From an uncultured Paracoccaceae bacterium (GTDB taxonomy: Bacteria > Pseudomonadota > Alphaproteobacteria > Rhodobacterales > Rhodobacteraceae): a stretch of DNA of 61,240 nucleotides. The position numbers were made by a program, and so were the translations under genes. Location of the stretch: positions 1 to 61,240 of the forward strand of contig CANMQX010000016.1 in assembly GCA_947500135.1 (NCBI GenBank). The letters run 5' to 3'. Shown here piece by piece: positions 9,441 to 17,015 of the stretch. How positions within the stretch are numbered: position 1 is the stretch's first letter; each line of letters starts with the position of its first letter. Under the pieces are notes generated by a model. That model had not been told where the DNA came from and did not search any database. It saw only the letters and a list, made by a program, of their open reading frames with translations.

Positions 9441-9758
9441 TCAGCCTGTGCTGCGCCGATTAGCTTTGCTCAATCCAACCTCTTGTTCAGTGTCTATACT
9501 GCTCATTCCCTCGCACGACTCGCCCAATTCCTTAACGTTCTCAAAGGCAGTTAACAGCATCTCGGCTCTTTGATGATCAGTTAAGCCAGGAGCAAAATAC
9601 ATCTCATCAGACGTCTGAACGGGTTGACCTGACCGGAGACCTGAAATTGCTTGGTCGCCGTTTGCTTTGGGGAACTTACCTACAACCACCTGATCACGTG
9701 AGCCACTCAGATCGGCAAATCGAAGGAGAAGCTTCTCGACCAACTCATCTTCTTTCAT
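9441..9758 (-). CDS. Hypothetical protein (105 aa)
   Basis: A soluble acidic protein starting MKEDELVEKLLLRFADLSGS. A middle segment, MYFAPGLTDHQRAEMLLTAF, looks like a helix-forming region, and the C-terminus is polar. An AGGA-type site lies upstream on the minus strand. Its divergent placement relative to the downstream autoinducer synthase may be chance. No known family is evident. Confidence 0.5.
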   Translation of the reverse strand: MKEDELVEKLLLRFADLSGSRDQVVVGKFPKANGDQAISGLRSGQPVQTSDEMYFAPGLTDHQRAEMLLTAFENVKELGESCEGMSSIDTEQEVGLSKANRRSTG

Positions 9759-10073
9759 GCTGGGTTCCTATCATCATCCTCTGAAAGGATATCTTAATAA
9801 AAGTTAACAAATCATTATCACGTATAGGTTGTATTCAACATCAAGCTAAACGTCTGGCGTAAGATATATAATGTCATATAAGCACTTGTAATTTAACGAT
9901 TTTGCCTAGTGTTGGCACTTTGCGCTTCCACAGATCAGCTAATCTTCAGATGAAGCGACGCTCCCATCCATCAATAATTTAACTAACCCCAGCGCAACAC
10001 CCACCGTACGGTACCGCAGAGGGTTGTTAACGATTGGTGGTGACCCTGATCGCTCCATTTACAGGAGTAAAAA
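9759..10073. promoter_or_regulatory. Upstream region of the autoinducer synthase gene
   Basis: About 315 AT-rich bases between two divergent genes. A perfect 10-bp palindrome ACCGTACGGT sits at 10003-10012, about 60 bases before the luxI-type start. It is shorter than a classical lux box and its role is only a guess. AGGAG at 10062-10066 is the ribosome site for the synthase. Confidence 0.4.
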
Positions 10074-10703
10074 ATGATCAGATTCATCTATGGCCACAAC
10101 CTCATATTGGAGCCAAAGCTTGCTTGGTCCATGTTCGAGCATCGTGCAGAACAATTTGCTAGGAGACTTGGCTGGGAAGTGCAAGTTGACCAATATGGTT
10201 TGGAGCGAGATTTCTATGACACGATAGGCCCACTATATGCAATTGTTACGGGTCCAGATGGTGGCCATTTGGGATCGATGCGCTTCTTGCCAACGGTCGG
10301 GAGAACGATGCTTCATGATCACTTTCAGAGCCTCTCAAAGGGAGTCGAAACCAAGGCAACTGACATATGGGAATGCACTCGCTTCTGTCTCGCGCCGGGT
10401 GCCCCGGCGATAACTTCAAATAAGCTGCTGGCGGCTGGCGCTGGTCTGATGCGCGAGTACGGTCTCCGTAAGCTTGTTGCGGTTTTTGATCGACGAATGA
10501 TCAGAGTATATAGAAAAAGTGGTGTGCCACCAAAAGTGATTGGTTCTAAGAGGTACGGAGGAGGAATGATTGGCGTCGGTTCATGGGACTACTCTTTAGA
10601 TCACTACAAGAAACTCCTCTCCGCGGCCGAGATTACCGGCGATGAGATGGAGCTCTACCTAGCGAACTCCGACGCAGCGTACGAAACGCCCTTGTATGCT
10701 TAA
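10074..10703 (+). CDS. Acyl-homoserine-lactone synthase (LuxI family)
   Basis: A 209-residue autoinducer synthase, which makes N-acyl-homoserine lactone from S-adenosylmethionine and an acyl carrier. Family landmarks are in order: AEQFARRLGWEVQV (about residues 25-40), the ERDFYD acidic segment, GHLGSMRFLPTVGRTMLHDH at about 62-81, the WECTRFCL strand at about 101-108 and the acetyltransferase-like C-terminal half. A good AGGAG is placed eight bases before ATG. No LuxR-type receptor gene is adjacent, which is unusual for a luxI locus, so the cognate receptor must lie elsewhere or be an orphan. The signal acyl chain cannot be told from sequence. Confidence 0.88.
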   Translation: MIRFIYGHNLILEPKLAWSMFEHRAEQFARRLGWEVQVDQYGLERDFYDTIGPLYAIVTGPDGGHLGSMRFLPTVGRTMLHDHFQSLSKGVETKATDIWECTRFCLAPGAPAITSNKLLAAGAGLMREYGLRKLVAVFDRRMIRVYRKSGVPPKVIGSKRYGGGMIGVGSWDYSLDHYKKLLSAAEITGDEMELYLANSDAAYETPLYA

Positions 10704-11074
10704 CCTCAGCCTCCAGTCGTTTGCCATGAGCACTATCGCCGGCGCGAAATATACTGTCTCAGACAGTGGGCAATTCTGACTAAGCTGATTGGTGCGGTGG
10801 TATCTGGGACTACGTCGCCCGCGGTCACCGCACCAGTATTGGTGGGCTAAATGAACCTTCTCTTAGATTTAATTAGCTTTTGAAGTGTTTTGCGCCTGAA
10901 AAACCTCACTCCTTGGCATCGTCGTTAACCATACGGCGCTACTCATAGCTTCAACCATTCGAACGCTGACGGCTCGCGGCGGATTGCTCCTCGCAAACGT
11001 CGATCGCTCGTCGAACGAAGGCCAACTATTGCAACGTTGGCTAATTGCTCTGATGCGAACCTGGGGGTCAAATT
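10704..11074. other. Intergenic region between luxI-type gene and RTX gene
   Basis: About 370 bases. A small inverted repeat ACTGTCTCAGACAGT lies near 10752-10766, without a following T run. GGGGGT at 11063 is the ribosome site of the next gene. No gene is seen. Confidence 0.35.
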
Positions 11075-13276
11075 ATGTCAAATGCAACAACGAATGCCGT
11101 CATTACAACAACCATGCAAAGTGTCATTGGTACTATGAACGAAGACATGTTTGGCGCTATCGCTGTAAACAACTTTGGGTGGCACTACTACGTGGACCAT
11201 ATCGAAGAACTTGGTCTGTCGAACATTCGCTTTCCGGGTGGGACTGTGTCCGAGCGCGGGTGGGTTCAAAACGGACGCATTCGCCTTGATGGTGGTGAGA
11301 TTTCACTAGAAACGCTCTCCGGCGACAGGTCTCAATTCGCATTTGATCTGACACACCCTGAGCTAATTAGCCCTTTGGCACTGAACTATGACGATACACA
11401 TTTTTTGACCCGAGACGACGTTGGAACCTTCAGCCAAGCTCTCGCACAAGCGGTAGAAAATGACGTAACCCTCGATCTGATCATCCCTATCCAGCGCTAC
11501 TTCTTGAATGCAAACCTGTCTATTCCCTCAGTTCGGCAGCAGGCAGCCAGTGCAGCGGTATCGGACATTACCGTCTTTCTGGAGCGACTGAAGAGCGGTG
11601 ATTACAACAACGGAGATTACCCCAGCTCAATCACGTTTGAGATTGGTAACGAGTTTTACAAGAACCCAATTGAAGCCGCAATTATCTCGAAGGCAATGAT
11701 CGACACCATCACTCAAACAATGAGTGGGAGCGATGTCTCCTACGAAATCGCTATTCAGATGGGGCGCGGCGAATTTGAGTTCTACAACCTGTTACGGTCG
11801 GGATATTTCGACCCCTACTTTGATGGAAGTCATGAATTGGTTCCGGGTCTCGATACTCTCCAATTCACTCCAAGAATGGGTTTGGATCCGTCCATCCGAC
11901 AGATAGCGATCGACGAAATGATGATCAGTGTCTTGGGCGACTCGATTCAACATGTAGATGCGATCAGACATCACATACTGGGATTCAGTGCCGATGATCT
12001 AGATAATCCCAATGCTCCAATATCTCGCAGAGGCGAAATCGTTGATCGTTGGATGGATGCCTTCGAGCTGCAAGGAGTCAGTCAGGATGATGTGGACTAC
12101 TATATTTCAGCATTTTCAACCAACACCTCGAATGGCCTTGATCTTCCATATGAACTCGTTGGGGCAGCAAACACACTCGAAATTTTTGCCCATATGTTGG
12201 AGATCGGTGTTGACCGCGCCGCTATCTGGGGCGTCGTGGCAGCATTTCGATACAAAGACAGTATCTCCACGACAACTGTAACGGACCGCCTGTCTAACTT
12301 TGATTCACCACAAGCTGCAATCTTGGAGCTCCTATCCGATAATGTATCGACCGCAGACTTTCTGGGTTCCTATGGGGACGCTGACTTAGGGTACCGTAGC
12401 TTTGTTTTCGAGAACGAGACCGACTACAAGGTGTTTTTCTATGCCGAAGACGTTGGCGGCTCGGAGTTCAAGCTGGATGTGGACTTGGGAATTTTCGCTG
12501 ATCTGGATTTGATCAGCGCTACAAATTTGGACATACGAAACGGTGGCTTAAATCGTGCCTCTGAGCTTACGCGCACGAATCTACCGACATCCGATGGCGT
12601 GGTCCAAGTAAGCTTCGACCAGAACTTTGAGATCGTAATGCTTTCGTTAGAGAAAGCAAACAGCGCTTCGTATCAAATGCACGGAGCGATAGAGAGTCTT
12701 CTTCGTTCAGAGATAGCTAGAGATGACTTTGGACAAGCCATTCGTGGTGATGAAACATCTGAAACAATTTCGGGACTTTCTACCTCTGATATCATTTTTG
12801 GCGATCAGGGCCATGACGCGATTGATGGTGGCGCAGGTCGGACTGGTTTCTTCAATCAAGGATTTTTATCCGCCAATTTCGACCTAGCAGGTAGGAACAA
12901 CGGCGATTTCCTGTTTGGGGGTGAGGGGGACGATCTATTGCACGGCAACGCTGGAAACGACATGCTATCTGGGGATGAAGGGAACGACGATTTGTGGGGT
13001 GGTAGCGGGTTTGACACCTTTATTTTCACTCAGGGACGTGACCGGATTAACGACTTTGATAGCGGCATAGACAAAATACTTATTGACGCAGAGCTATTCG
13101 TTAACGACGTCGATTTCGTTATTTGGCTTGAGCAAATCACAACTGTGCAGGACGAGGCATTTGTGTTCGACTTCGGTTCAAATAACCAATTAACGGTCAT
13201 GGGCGCTTCGGATCTTTCTGAGGTCCTGGAAAGCATTCAACTGCGGCCAATCGACGTGCCAGACTTGTCGTGGTAG
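11075..13276 (+). CDS. RTX-type exported protein with glycosidase-like N-terminus
   Basis: A 733-residue protein without a Sec signal. The N-terminal 450 residues resemble a TIM-barrel glycoside hydrolase of clan A type: LSNIRFPGGTVSERG (about residues 48-62) and a strand-end motif FEIGNEFYKN (about 188-197), where the NE pair would hold the acid/base glutamate. The C-terminal part carries hemolysin-type calcium repeats and a DRINDFDSGIDKILID segment, the usual signature of type I secreted proteins. No T1SS genes are in this window. It probably acts on an extracellular polysaccharide; the substrate and even catalytic activity are inferred. It follows the autoinducer synthase on the same strand, 371 bases away, so shared regulation is possible. 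Confidence 0.75.
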   Translation: MSNATTNAVITTTMQSVIGTMNEDMFGAIAVNNFGWHYYVDHIEELGLSNIRFPGGTVSERGWVQNGRIRLDGGEISLETLSGDRSQFAFDLTHPELISPLALNYDDTHFLTRDDVGTFSQALAQAVENDVTLDLIIPIQRYFLNANLSIPSVRQQAASAAVSDITVFLERLKSGDYNNGDYPSSITFEIGNEFYKNPIEAAIISKAMIDTITQTMSGSDVSYEIAIQMGRGEFEFYNLLRSGYFDPYFDGSHELVPGLDTLQFTPRMGLDPSIRQIAIDEMMISVLGDSIQHVDAIRHHILGFSADDLDNPNAPISRRGEIVDRWMDAFELQGVSQDDVDYYISAFSTNTSNGLDLPYELVGAANTLEIFAHMLEIGVDRAAIWGVVAAFRYKDSISTTTVTDRLSNFDSPQAAILELLSDNVSTADFLGSYGDADLGYRSFVFENETDYKVFFYAEDVGGSEFKLDVDLGIFADLDLISATNLDIRNGGLNRASELTRTNLPTSDGVVQVSFDQNFEIVMLSLEKANSASYQMHGAIESLLRSEIARDDFGQAIRGDETSETISGLSTSDIIFGDQGHDAIDGGAGRTGFFNQGFLSANFDLAGRNNGDFLFGGEGDDLLHGNAGNDMLSGDEGNDDLWGGSGFDTFIFTQGRDRINDFDSGIDKILIDAELFVNDVDFVIWLEQITTVQDEAFVFDFGSNNQLTVMGASDLSEVLESIQLRPIDVPDLSW
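12917..13021 (+). repeat. RTX calcium-binding nonapeptide repeats
   Basis: Consecutive GGxGxDxLx-type units: GGEGDDLLHGNAGNDMLSG, then DEGNDDLWGGSGFDTF. An earlier, looser copy (FGDQGHDAIDGGAGRTG) lies before them. They bind calcium outside the cell and drive folding after type I export. Confidence 0.85.
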
Positions 13277-13430
13277 GCGTAGGTAATTTCTGGTTAGTCT
13301 TTGGCAACGCCCTGCTAAGTCTTTGATTGAATAAACCTCAAGTTTACCATTGTGATGCAACCTGTTTAGAGATTACGTCTATAACCCGATATTTTTTCAT
13401 CGATAGGCGCTTTTTACTTGAGGAAGCACA

Positions 13431-13667
13431 ATGAGTACAGCAGAACGCACGCCATCCAAGCATGGGTGGATGATTGAAGCCTTGAATGACATGCGCTCAT
13501 ACGCGCAAGAAAACGGTTTGATCATCTGCGAGGATGCGCTGAATGAATCATTAACGACGATCGTCATTGCGTTGGGTATGGATGAGCCCGCAGAACTCTT
13601 AGCGTCTGACACAAGCAAAACTGAGTTTGTAAACGTGGTCAACCTGGGACGGTTCTCTAAGACTTGA
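13431..13667 (+). CDS. Small hypothetical protein (78 aa)
   Basis: Starts MSTAERTPSKHGWMIEALND and continues as a helical, acidic protein, with a strong GAGGAAG nine bases before ATG. Composition is natural. It follows the RTX gene by about 155 bases and converges with a lipoprotein gene. Family unknown. Confidence 0.6.
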   Translation: MSTAERTPSKHGWMIEALNDMRSYAQENGLIICEDALNESLTTIVIALGMDEPAELLASDTSKTEFVNVVNLGRFSKT

Positions 13668-13675
13668 AAATGGCC

Positions 13676-14299
13676 CTACTTTGAAGCGATGAAGAGACCG
13701 CCGAAAGACTGTGTAGCGCCTTCGACATTAACCTGTCCCATTACATCGCCGCCAATACCGGCATTTTGATCACCTAAAAAGTCACCGTCAAAATCTACGT
13801 CAAGTTCGAGATTACGGCCATTTGTGTCAGTCAATTCGCCCAAACCTTCGAAGGAGAAGGTGGCGTCTACATTTGGGTCACCATCACGGTTTAGAGCACC
13901 ACCAGTCAACGCAATGGACCCTATGACTGGGTTCCCTCTTTGATCAAGAAAGTTAGTTGCCCGACCAGAGACCATATCTGTTTCCGCGAAGGCAATCTCC
14001 AATTGCAGTTCCCCAATTAGCCCATCAGTCACATCGTCGCTAATGTCCGAAAGTTGTCCTGATATGAAGCCACTGTATTGTGCTGATCCTGTTGTCGGGA
14101 TCGTCAAGAGATCAGTGTAAACTATTGGTGAAAATTCTGCGCGAAGATCGTTTGTATTGGCCTGTGCTTGCCGTAATGCTAGCGTTGCGCTGTCTACTTT
14201 ATCATATTCTGTTCCACCGACCCCACCGCCGCCGCTGCAAGCGCCGAGCACCATGCATACAGCGACTGTTGAAAACTGCACAGATCGGCGGCCCGTCAT
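13676..14299 (-). CDS. Surface-type lipoprotein, TbpB-barrel-like
   Basis: A 207-residue protein. The N-terminus MTGRRSVQFSTVAVCMVLGA ends in a lipobox (LGAC), followed by a glycine-rich spacer CSGGGGVGG typical of outer-membrane lipoproteins. The rest is a predicted beta-rich fold ending ATQSFGGLFIASK. This resembles the C-terminal strand motif of transferrin-binding-protein-B-like barrels and hemophilin-like ligands. The family link is by motif shape only. An upstream in-frame ATG at 14338 would put 13 extra residues before the signal, so 14299 is preferred. A receptor or Slam gene is not nearby. Confidence 0.6.
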   Translation of the reverse strand: MTGRRSVQFSTVAVCMVLGACSGGGGVGGTEYDKVDSATLALRQAQANTNDLRAEFSPIVYTDLLTIPTTGSAQYSGFISGQLSDISDDVTDGLIGELQLEIAFAETDMVSGRATNFLDQRGNPVIGSIALTGGALNRDGDPNVDATFSFEGLGELTDTNGRNLELDVDFDGDFLGDQNAGIGGDVMGQVNVEGATQSFGGLFIASK

Positions 14300-14453
14300 C
14301 TTAGAACCATTGGTTTTGCATGGTGACATTTCTCGCACCTCTCGTAATTCGAGTAAATTCTCTACGTCTGGGTTACATCGCTTCCCTTAACTTAAGGTTT
14401 ATGGCGGGACGAATGTGAACTAGTACGCGACGGAGAACTGGAGCAGGTGAATG

Positions 14454-14479
14454 CACCGAGAGCTGCAATGCTCTCGGTG
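14454..14479 (+). terminator. Perfect 9-bp hairpin followed by T-rich tract
   Basis: CACCGAGAG, an 8-base loop, then CTCTCGGTG, followed by TACAATTTTTATAGTTTTTTC. It looks like an intrinsic terminator on the plus strand, yet no plus-strand gene lies directly upstream. It may end a small RNA made from 14300-14450, or be a regulatory hairpin of the divergent lipoprotein gene. Confidence 0.5.
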
Positions 14480-14712
14480 TACAATTTTTATAGTTTTTTC
14501 AGTTCTTTGATAAGTTTAGTGGACGCATTTCTGTGTCCTGTTCTGGTTATGGTAAATTGAATAAGATAGAATTAAAGCGTGCTTTGTTTCGGTTGCTCCC
14601 GCTATCTCCTGAAACGCTGCATCTTAGTCGCGCGGAATTTTGCTCATACCCGTTCTCGTTAACCTTTCCTTCATTACCTCCGTTAAAAATTTATCGCGAG
14701 AAGGGGGATGTT

Positions 14713-14907
14713 ATGCGGTCAATTACATTAAAGGAACAACTAGAAATCAGCTATCGACGAGCGCTTCGGTTAGGATTCACCAACACAGCTGTAGCCTTTC
14801 GTAAGGTCCTCGAGGACGAAGATGCATTGGTTACTTCCAGCGAAGTACACATTGGCCGACAGCGCAAAGGCAGCGAAGAACACGGCCAGATAGCCCAGAT
14901 CAAGTGA
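14713..14907 (+). CDS. Small hypothetical protein (64 aa)
   Basis: Begins MRSITLKEQLEISYRRALRL and is preceded by a strong AGAAGGGGGA. It is basic and helical, with a hydrophilic tail. Good ribosome site and composition support a real gene; no family is recognised. Confidence 0.5.
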   Translation: MRSITLKEQLEISYRRALRLGFTNTAVAFRKVLEDEDALVTSSEVHIGRQRKGSEEHGQIAQIK

Positions 14908-15181
14908 CGATAGGTCGAAGGAGACATTCATTGACGCTGTGACGGCGGTTCGCGACTAACTTCATGAAGGTTGACTTGATCAATCTCACGCTGCGCGATC
15001 CGTGAAGCTTGCAGCAATGACCCTTCCAGTTCTTTTAGGCCATGTGACTGTGCATAGCGCCTTAGATCCGAAAGGGCGGACACCAACCAATTTTCTGACA
15101 AAACAACAACCTCGATACAGATCCTCGTTGTATCGCGACAACGTTAACTATCGGTTAATCAATTCAGCGGAGCATGAAATG

Positions 15182-15352
15182 ATGAAAAAAGAGATTGATA
15201 TTGGTTTCGTTTGGCTGGCATCTTTAGGCATAGCGTTCGCTGCTGCATTGGCCTCATGGTGGTTTGGCTTTGGTCTGATTGCAATCGTTGCAAGCTACAT
15301 TGGTGGCGGTGTTGTGGCGTTAATCAGCTTTGGCTGGATGTCCAACTTATAG
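15182..15352 (+). CDS. Small membrane protein (56 aa)
   Basis: MKKEIDIGFVWLASLGIAFA followed by a second hydrophobic stretch and SFGWMSNL. Two transmembrane helices are likely. The ATG at 15179, one codon earlier, is equally possible. Neighbours give no clue to its role. Confidence 0.5.
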   Translation: MKKEIDIGFVWLASLGIAFAAALASWWFGFGLIAIVASYIGGGVVALISFGWMSNL

Positions 15353-16022
15353 GTTCGAGTATCCAATGAGCTACTCCCCAATGCTTGGACGGCTTCCGTT
15401 TTAGATTAAGTTACTCTCTGCTGCCGCTGATCAGATTGCATGTCTTCTTTTTTCTACCGAACCCGGTCTCGACGTGGCAACTGCCGTATCGGTCGCAGCT
15501 CTACGCGGCGTCGTGCAAACAACTGGTCGCGCAGTGGAACTGGCGTTCGGGCAGAAAGTTCACCCATTAATCGGAACACGTTTGCCGCTGACCTGGTTGT
15601 TGTCTGCTGCGCTTTCGGGTTTTCGCAAAGCAGTCGCTGGCGCAATCGCAGCGAATTAGTACTCTGTCCGTGTTTTAACAGTTTGTGCGCTGAGCAGCGA
15701 GCGTGTTTTGCCCCCCTAAAACTAAGCCAACTTTGGCACAGTTTTAGGGGGCAAAACATATCGACCTTCGTATGGACAAGCAGGAGTTGCAAAGCCCGCA
15801 AATTACCCGTTTTGCGTTAGATAAACCAGCACTAGGGGCGACACGAAAGCGCGACAGGCCCAAATTATCAGTTTCATGCTGCGAGGCCGTGCGGCGTGAA
15901 AATCGCTGCGAATGCATTGCTCTGGGTGCTGCGCCGGGAGGGAAATTGGACCACGAAAGTACTTAGTTTTGACATATTCGATAAATAGCTCTCAGGGCAA
16001 CGTCCTAGTGCAGAGAGCTACA
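15353..16022. other. Non-coding or decayed region before the GTPase cluster
   Basis: About 670 bases. Overlapping ORFs occur in several frames but none has a start site and natural composition together. One plus frame (about 15430-15659) reads ADQIACLLFSTEPGLDVATA and onwards and could be a gene remnant. A strong hairpin at 15705-15757 is listed separately. The promoter of the 16023 gene should lie at the end. Confidence 0.4.
15705..15757. repeat. Long inverted repeat (18-bp stem)
   Basis: GTTTTGCCCCCCTAAAACT at 15705-15723 pairs with AGTTTTAGGGGGCAAAAC at 15740-15757. One C bulges and the loop is 16 bases. The near-perfect stem is not followed by a T run on the plus strand. It could be a bidirectional terminator, a mobile-element tip or a structured RNA. 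Confidence 0.6.
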
Positions 16023-16874
16023 ATGTCTCAGAGTAACGATCTTCTACTCCCATCCAGCCGGGAGATTTTGGCGGCATACCAATACGATGGCGGAAAATTG
16101 CGCCCATGCGCCGCGAACGACCATGACCCGGAACATCTACCGACGGCCGAAGCGACCCTAGCGGTGTGGGATGCAGCTCATCGGTTGGGCGATAGCACGA
16201 TGATGGTGCTTAAATCGGATCAAAAATCCTCAATCGGCATTCTGAACGGCGGATTGATTATTGAAGGGTTGCGCAAGCTGAATGTTGGAATCATTCGTGC
16301 TGCTACGCGCAGTCTAGACCCGGTTAGAATGACGACGGCGGCGACCTGCTATCTTGATACCGAAGATCGGTTCCGACGTGCACTTTGGGCTGTGATGTCA
16401 CGTCTACATGGGGCCACTTTGTCACGGACATTTCAATTTGAATTGGCGGGCACGAGCGGCACGATTACGATACGGGACAATCAGCTTACATTTGCTGGTG
16501 ACTTCAAAAATCCAGCGGATTTCGTCGGCGAATTGCGCACTGCGTGCCAGATTGAAGAGAATGTTCAGTACACGCTCGGCGAACCCGGTGCGACGCCCGC
16601 CGGAGATCTTTTTGAGTTGTCGGATCTCATCAAGGAGGTCGCCACCGTCACCGCCGCCGAGTGCTACATGTTTGATGAAGAAGGATGGCCAACGGGCTGC
16701 CCGGACGACGTTGATTTTGCGATGGTGCAAATATTGTCGACGATGACACGCGCAATGAGCAGCAGGGATGCCAGCAAAGGCGACACAAGTATCACCGTTT
16801 TCTCTGCATCCAGTCAGCCTATGTTATCGGGTTCAGTGATGCCTGACGGATCTGCTCGGTTCGAATTGCGCTAA
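16023..16874 (+). CDS. Unrecognised 283-residue protein heading the GTPase/LOV cluster
   Basis: A soluble protein starting MSQSNDLLLPSSREILAAYQ, without signal peptide or membrane segments. It appears to hold two alpha/beta parts: an early one around MMVLKSDQKSSIGILNGG and a later one from DLIKEVATVTAAECYMFDEE to the end. These strand-helix patterns with short glycine turns would fit Roadblock/profilin-like folds, but I cannot assign a family. It lies 140 bases before two dynamin-like GTPase genes on the same strand and is probably part of the same unit, perhaps as a regulator or adaptor. The ATG at 16023 was chosen because upstream residues are implausible. Confidence 0.7.
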   Translation: MSQSNDLLLPSSREILAAYQYDGGKLRPCAANDHDPEHLPTAEATLAVWDAAHRLGDSTMMVLKSDQKSSIGILNGGLIIEGLRKLNVGIIRAATRSLDPVRMTTAATCYLDTEDRFRRALWAVMSRLHGATLSRTFQFELAGTSGTITIRDNQLTFAGDFKNPADFVGELRTACQIEENVQYTLGEPGATPAGDLFELSDLIKEVATVTAAECYMFDEEGWPTGCPDDVDFAMVQILSTMTRAMSSRDASKGDTSITVFSASSQPMLSGSVMPDGSARFELR

Positions 16875-17015
16875 TCCCCGGGATTGACTCAAACTTGCCA
16901 TTTTCGTGGCGCAGTGACGATCCATAAGTAACCAAAGTTTCCAGTACCAGGCATAGTCACCACGTTTTGCCTGTATTGTGACAATAGGTGTAACCAGTAA
17001 GTTGGATGTTAACAG

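Noticed and set aside
15440..15820. Overlapping ORFs of more than 100 codons on both strands near the long hairpin
   Set aside because: Arg/Ser-rich translations, no ribosome site, and mutual overlap; they cross the hairpin itself. Better explained as non-coding or decayed sequence.
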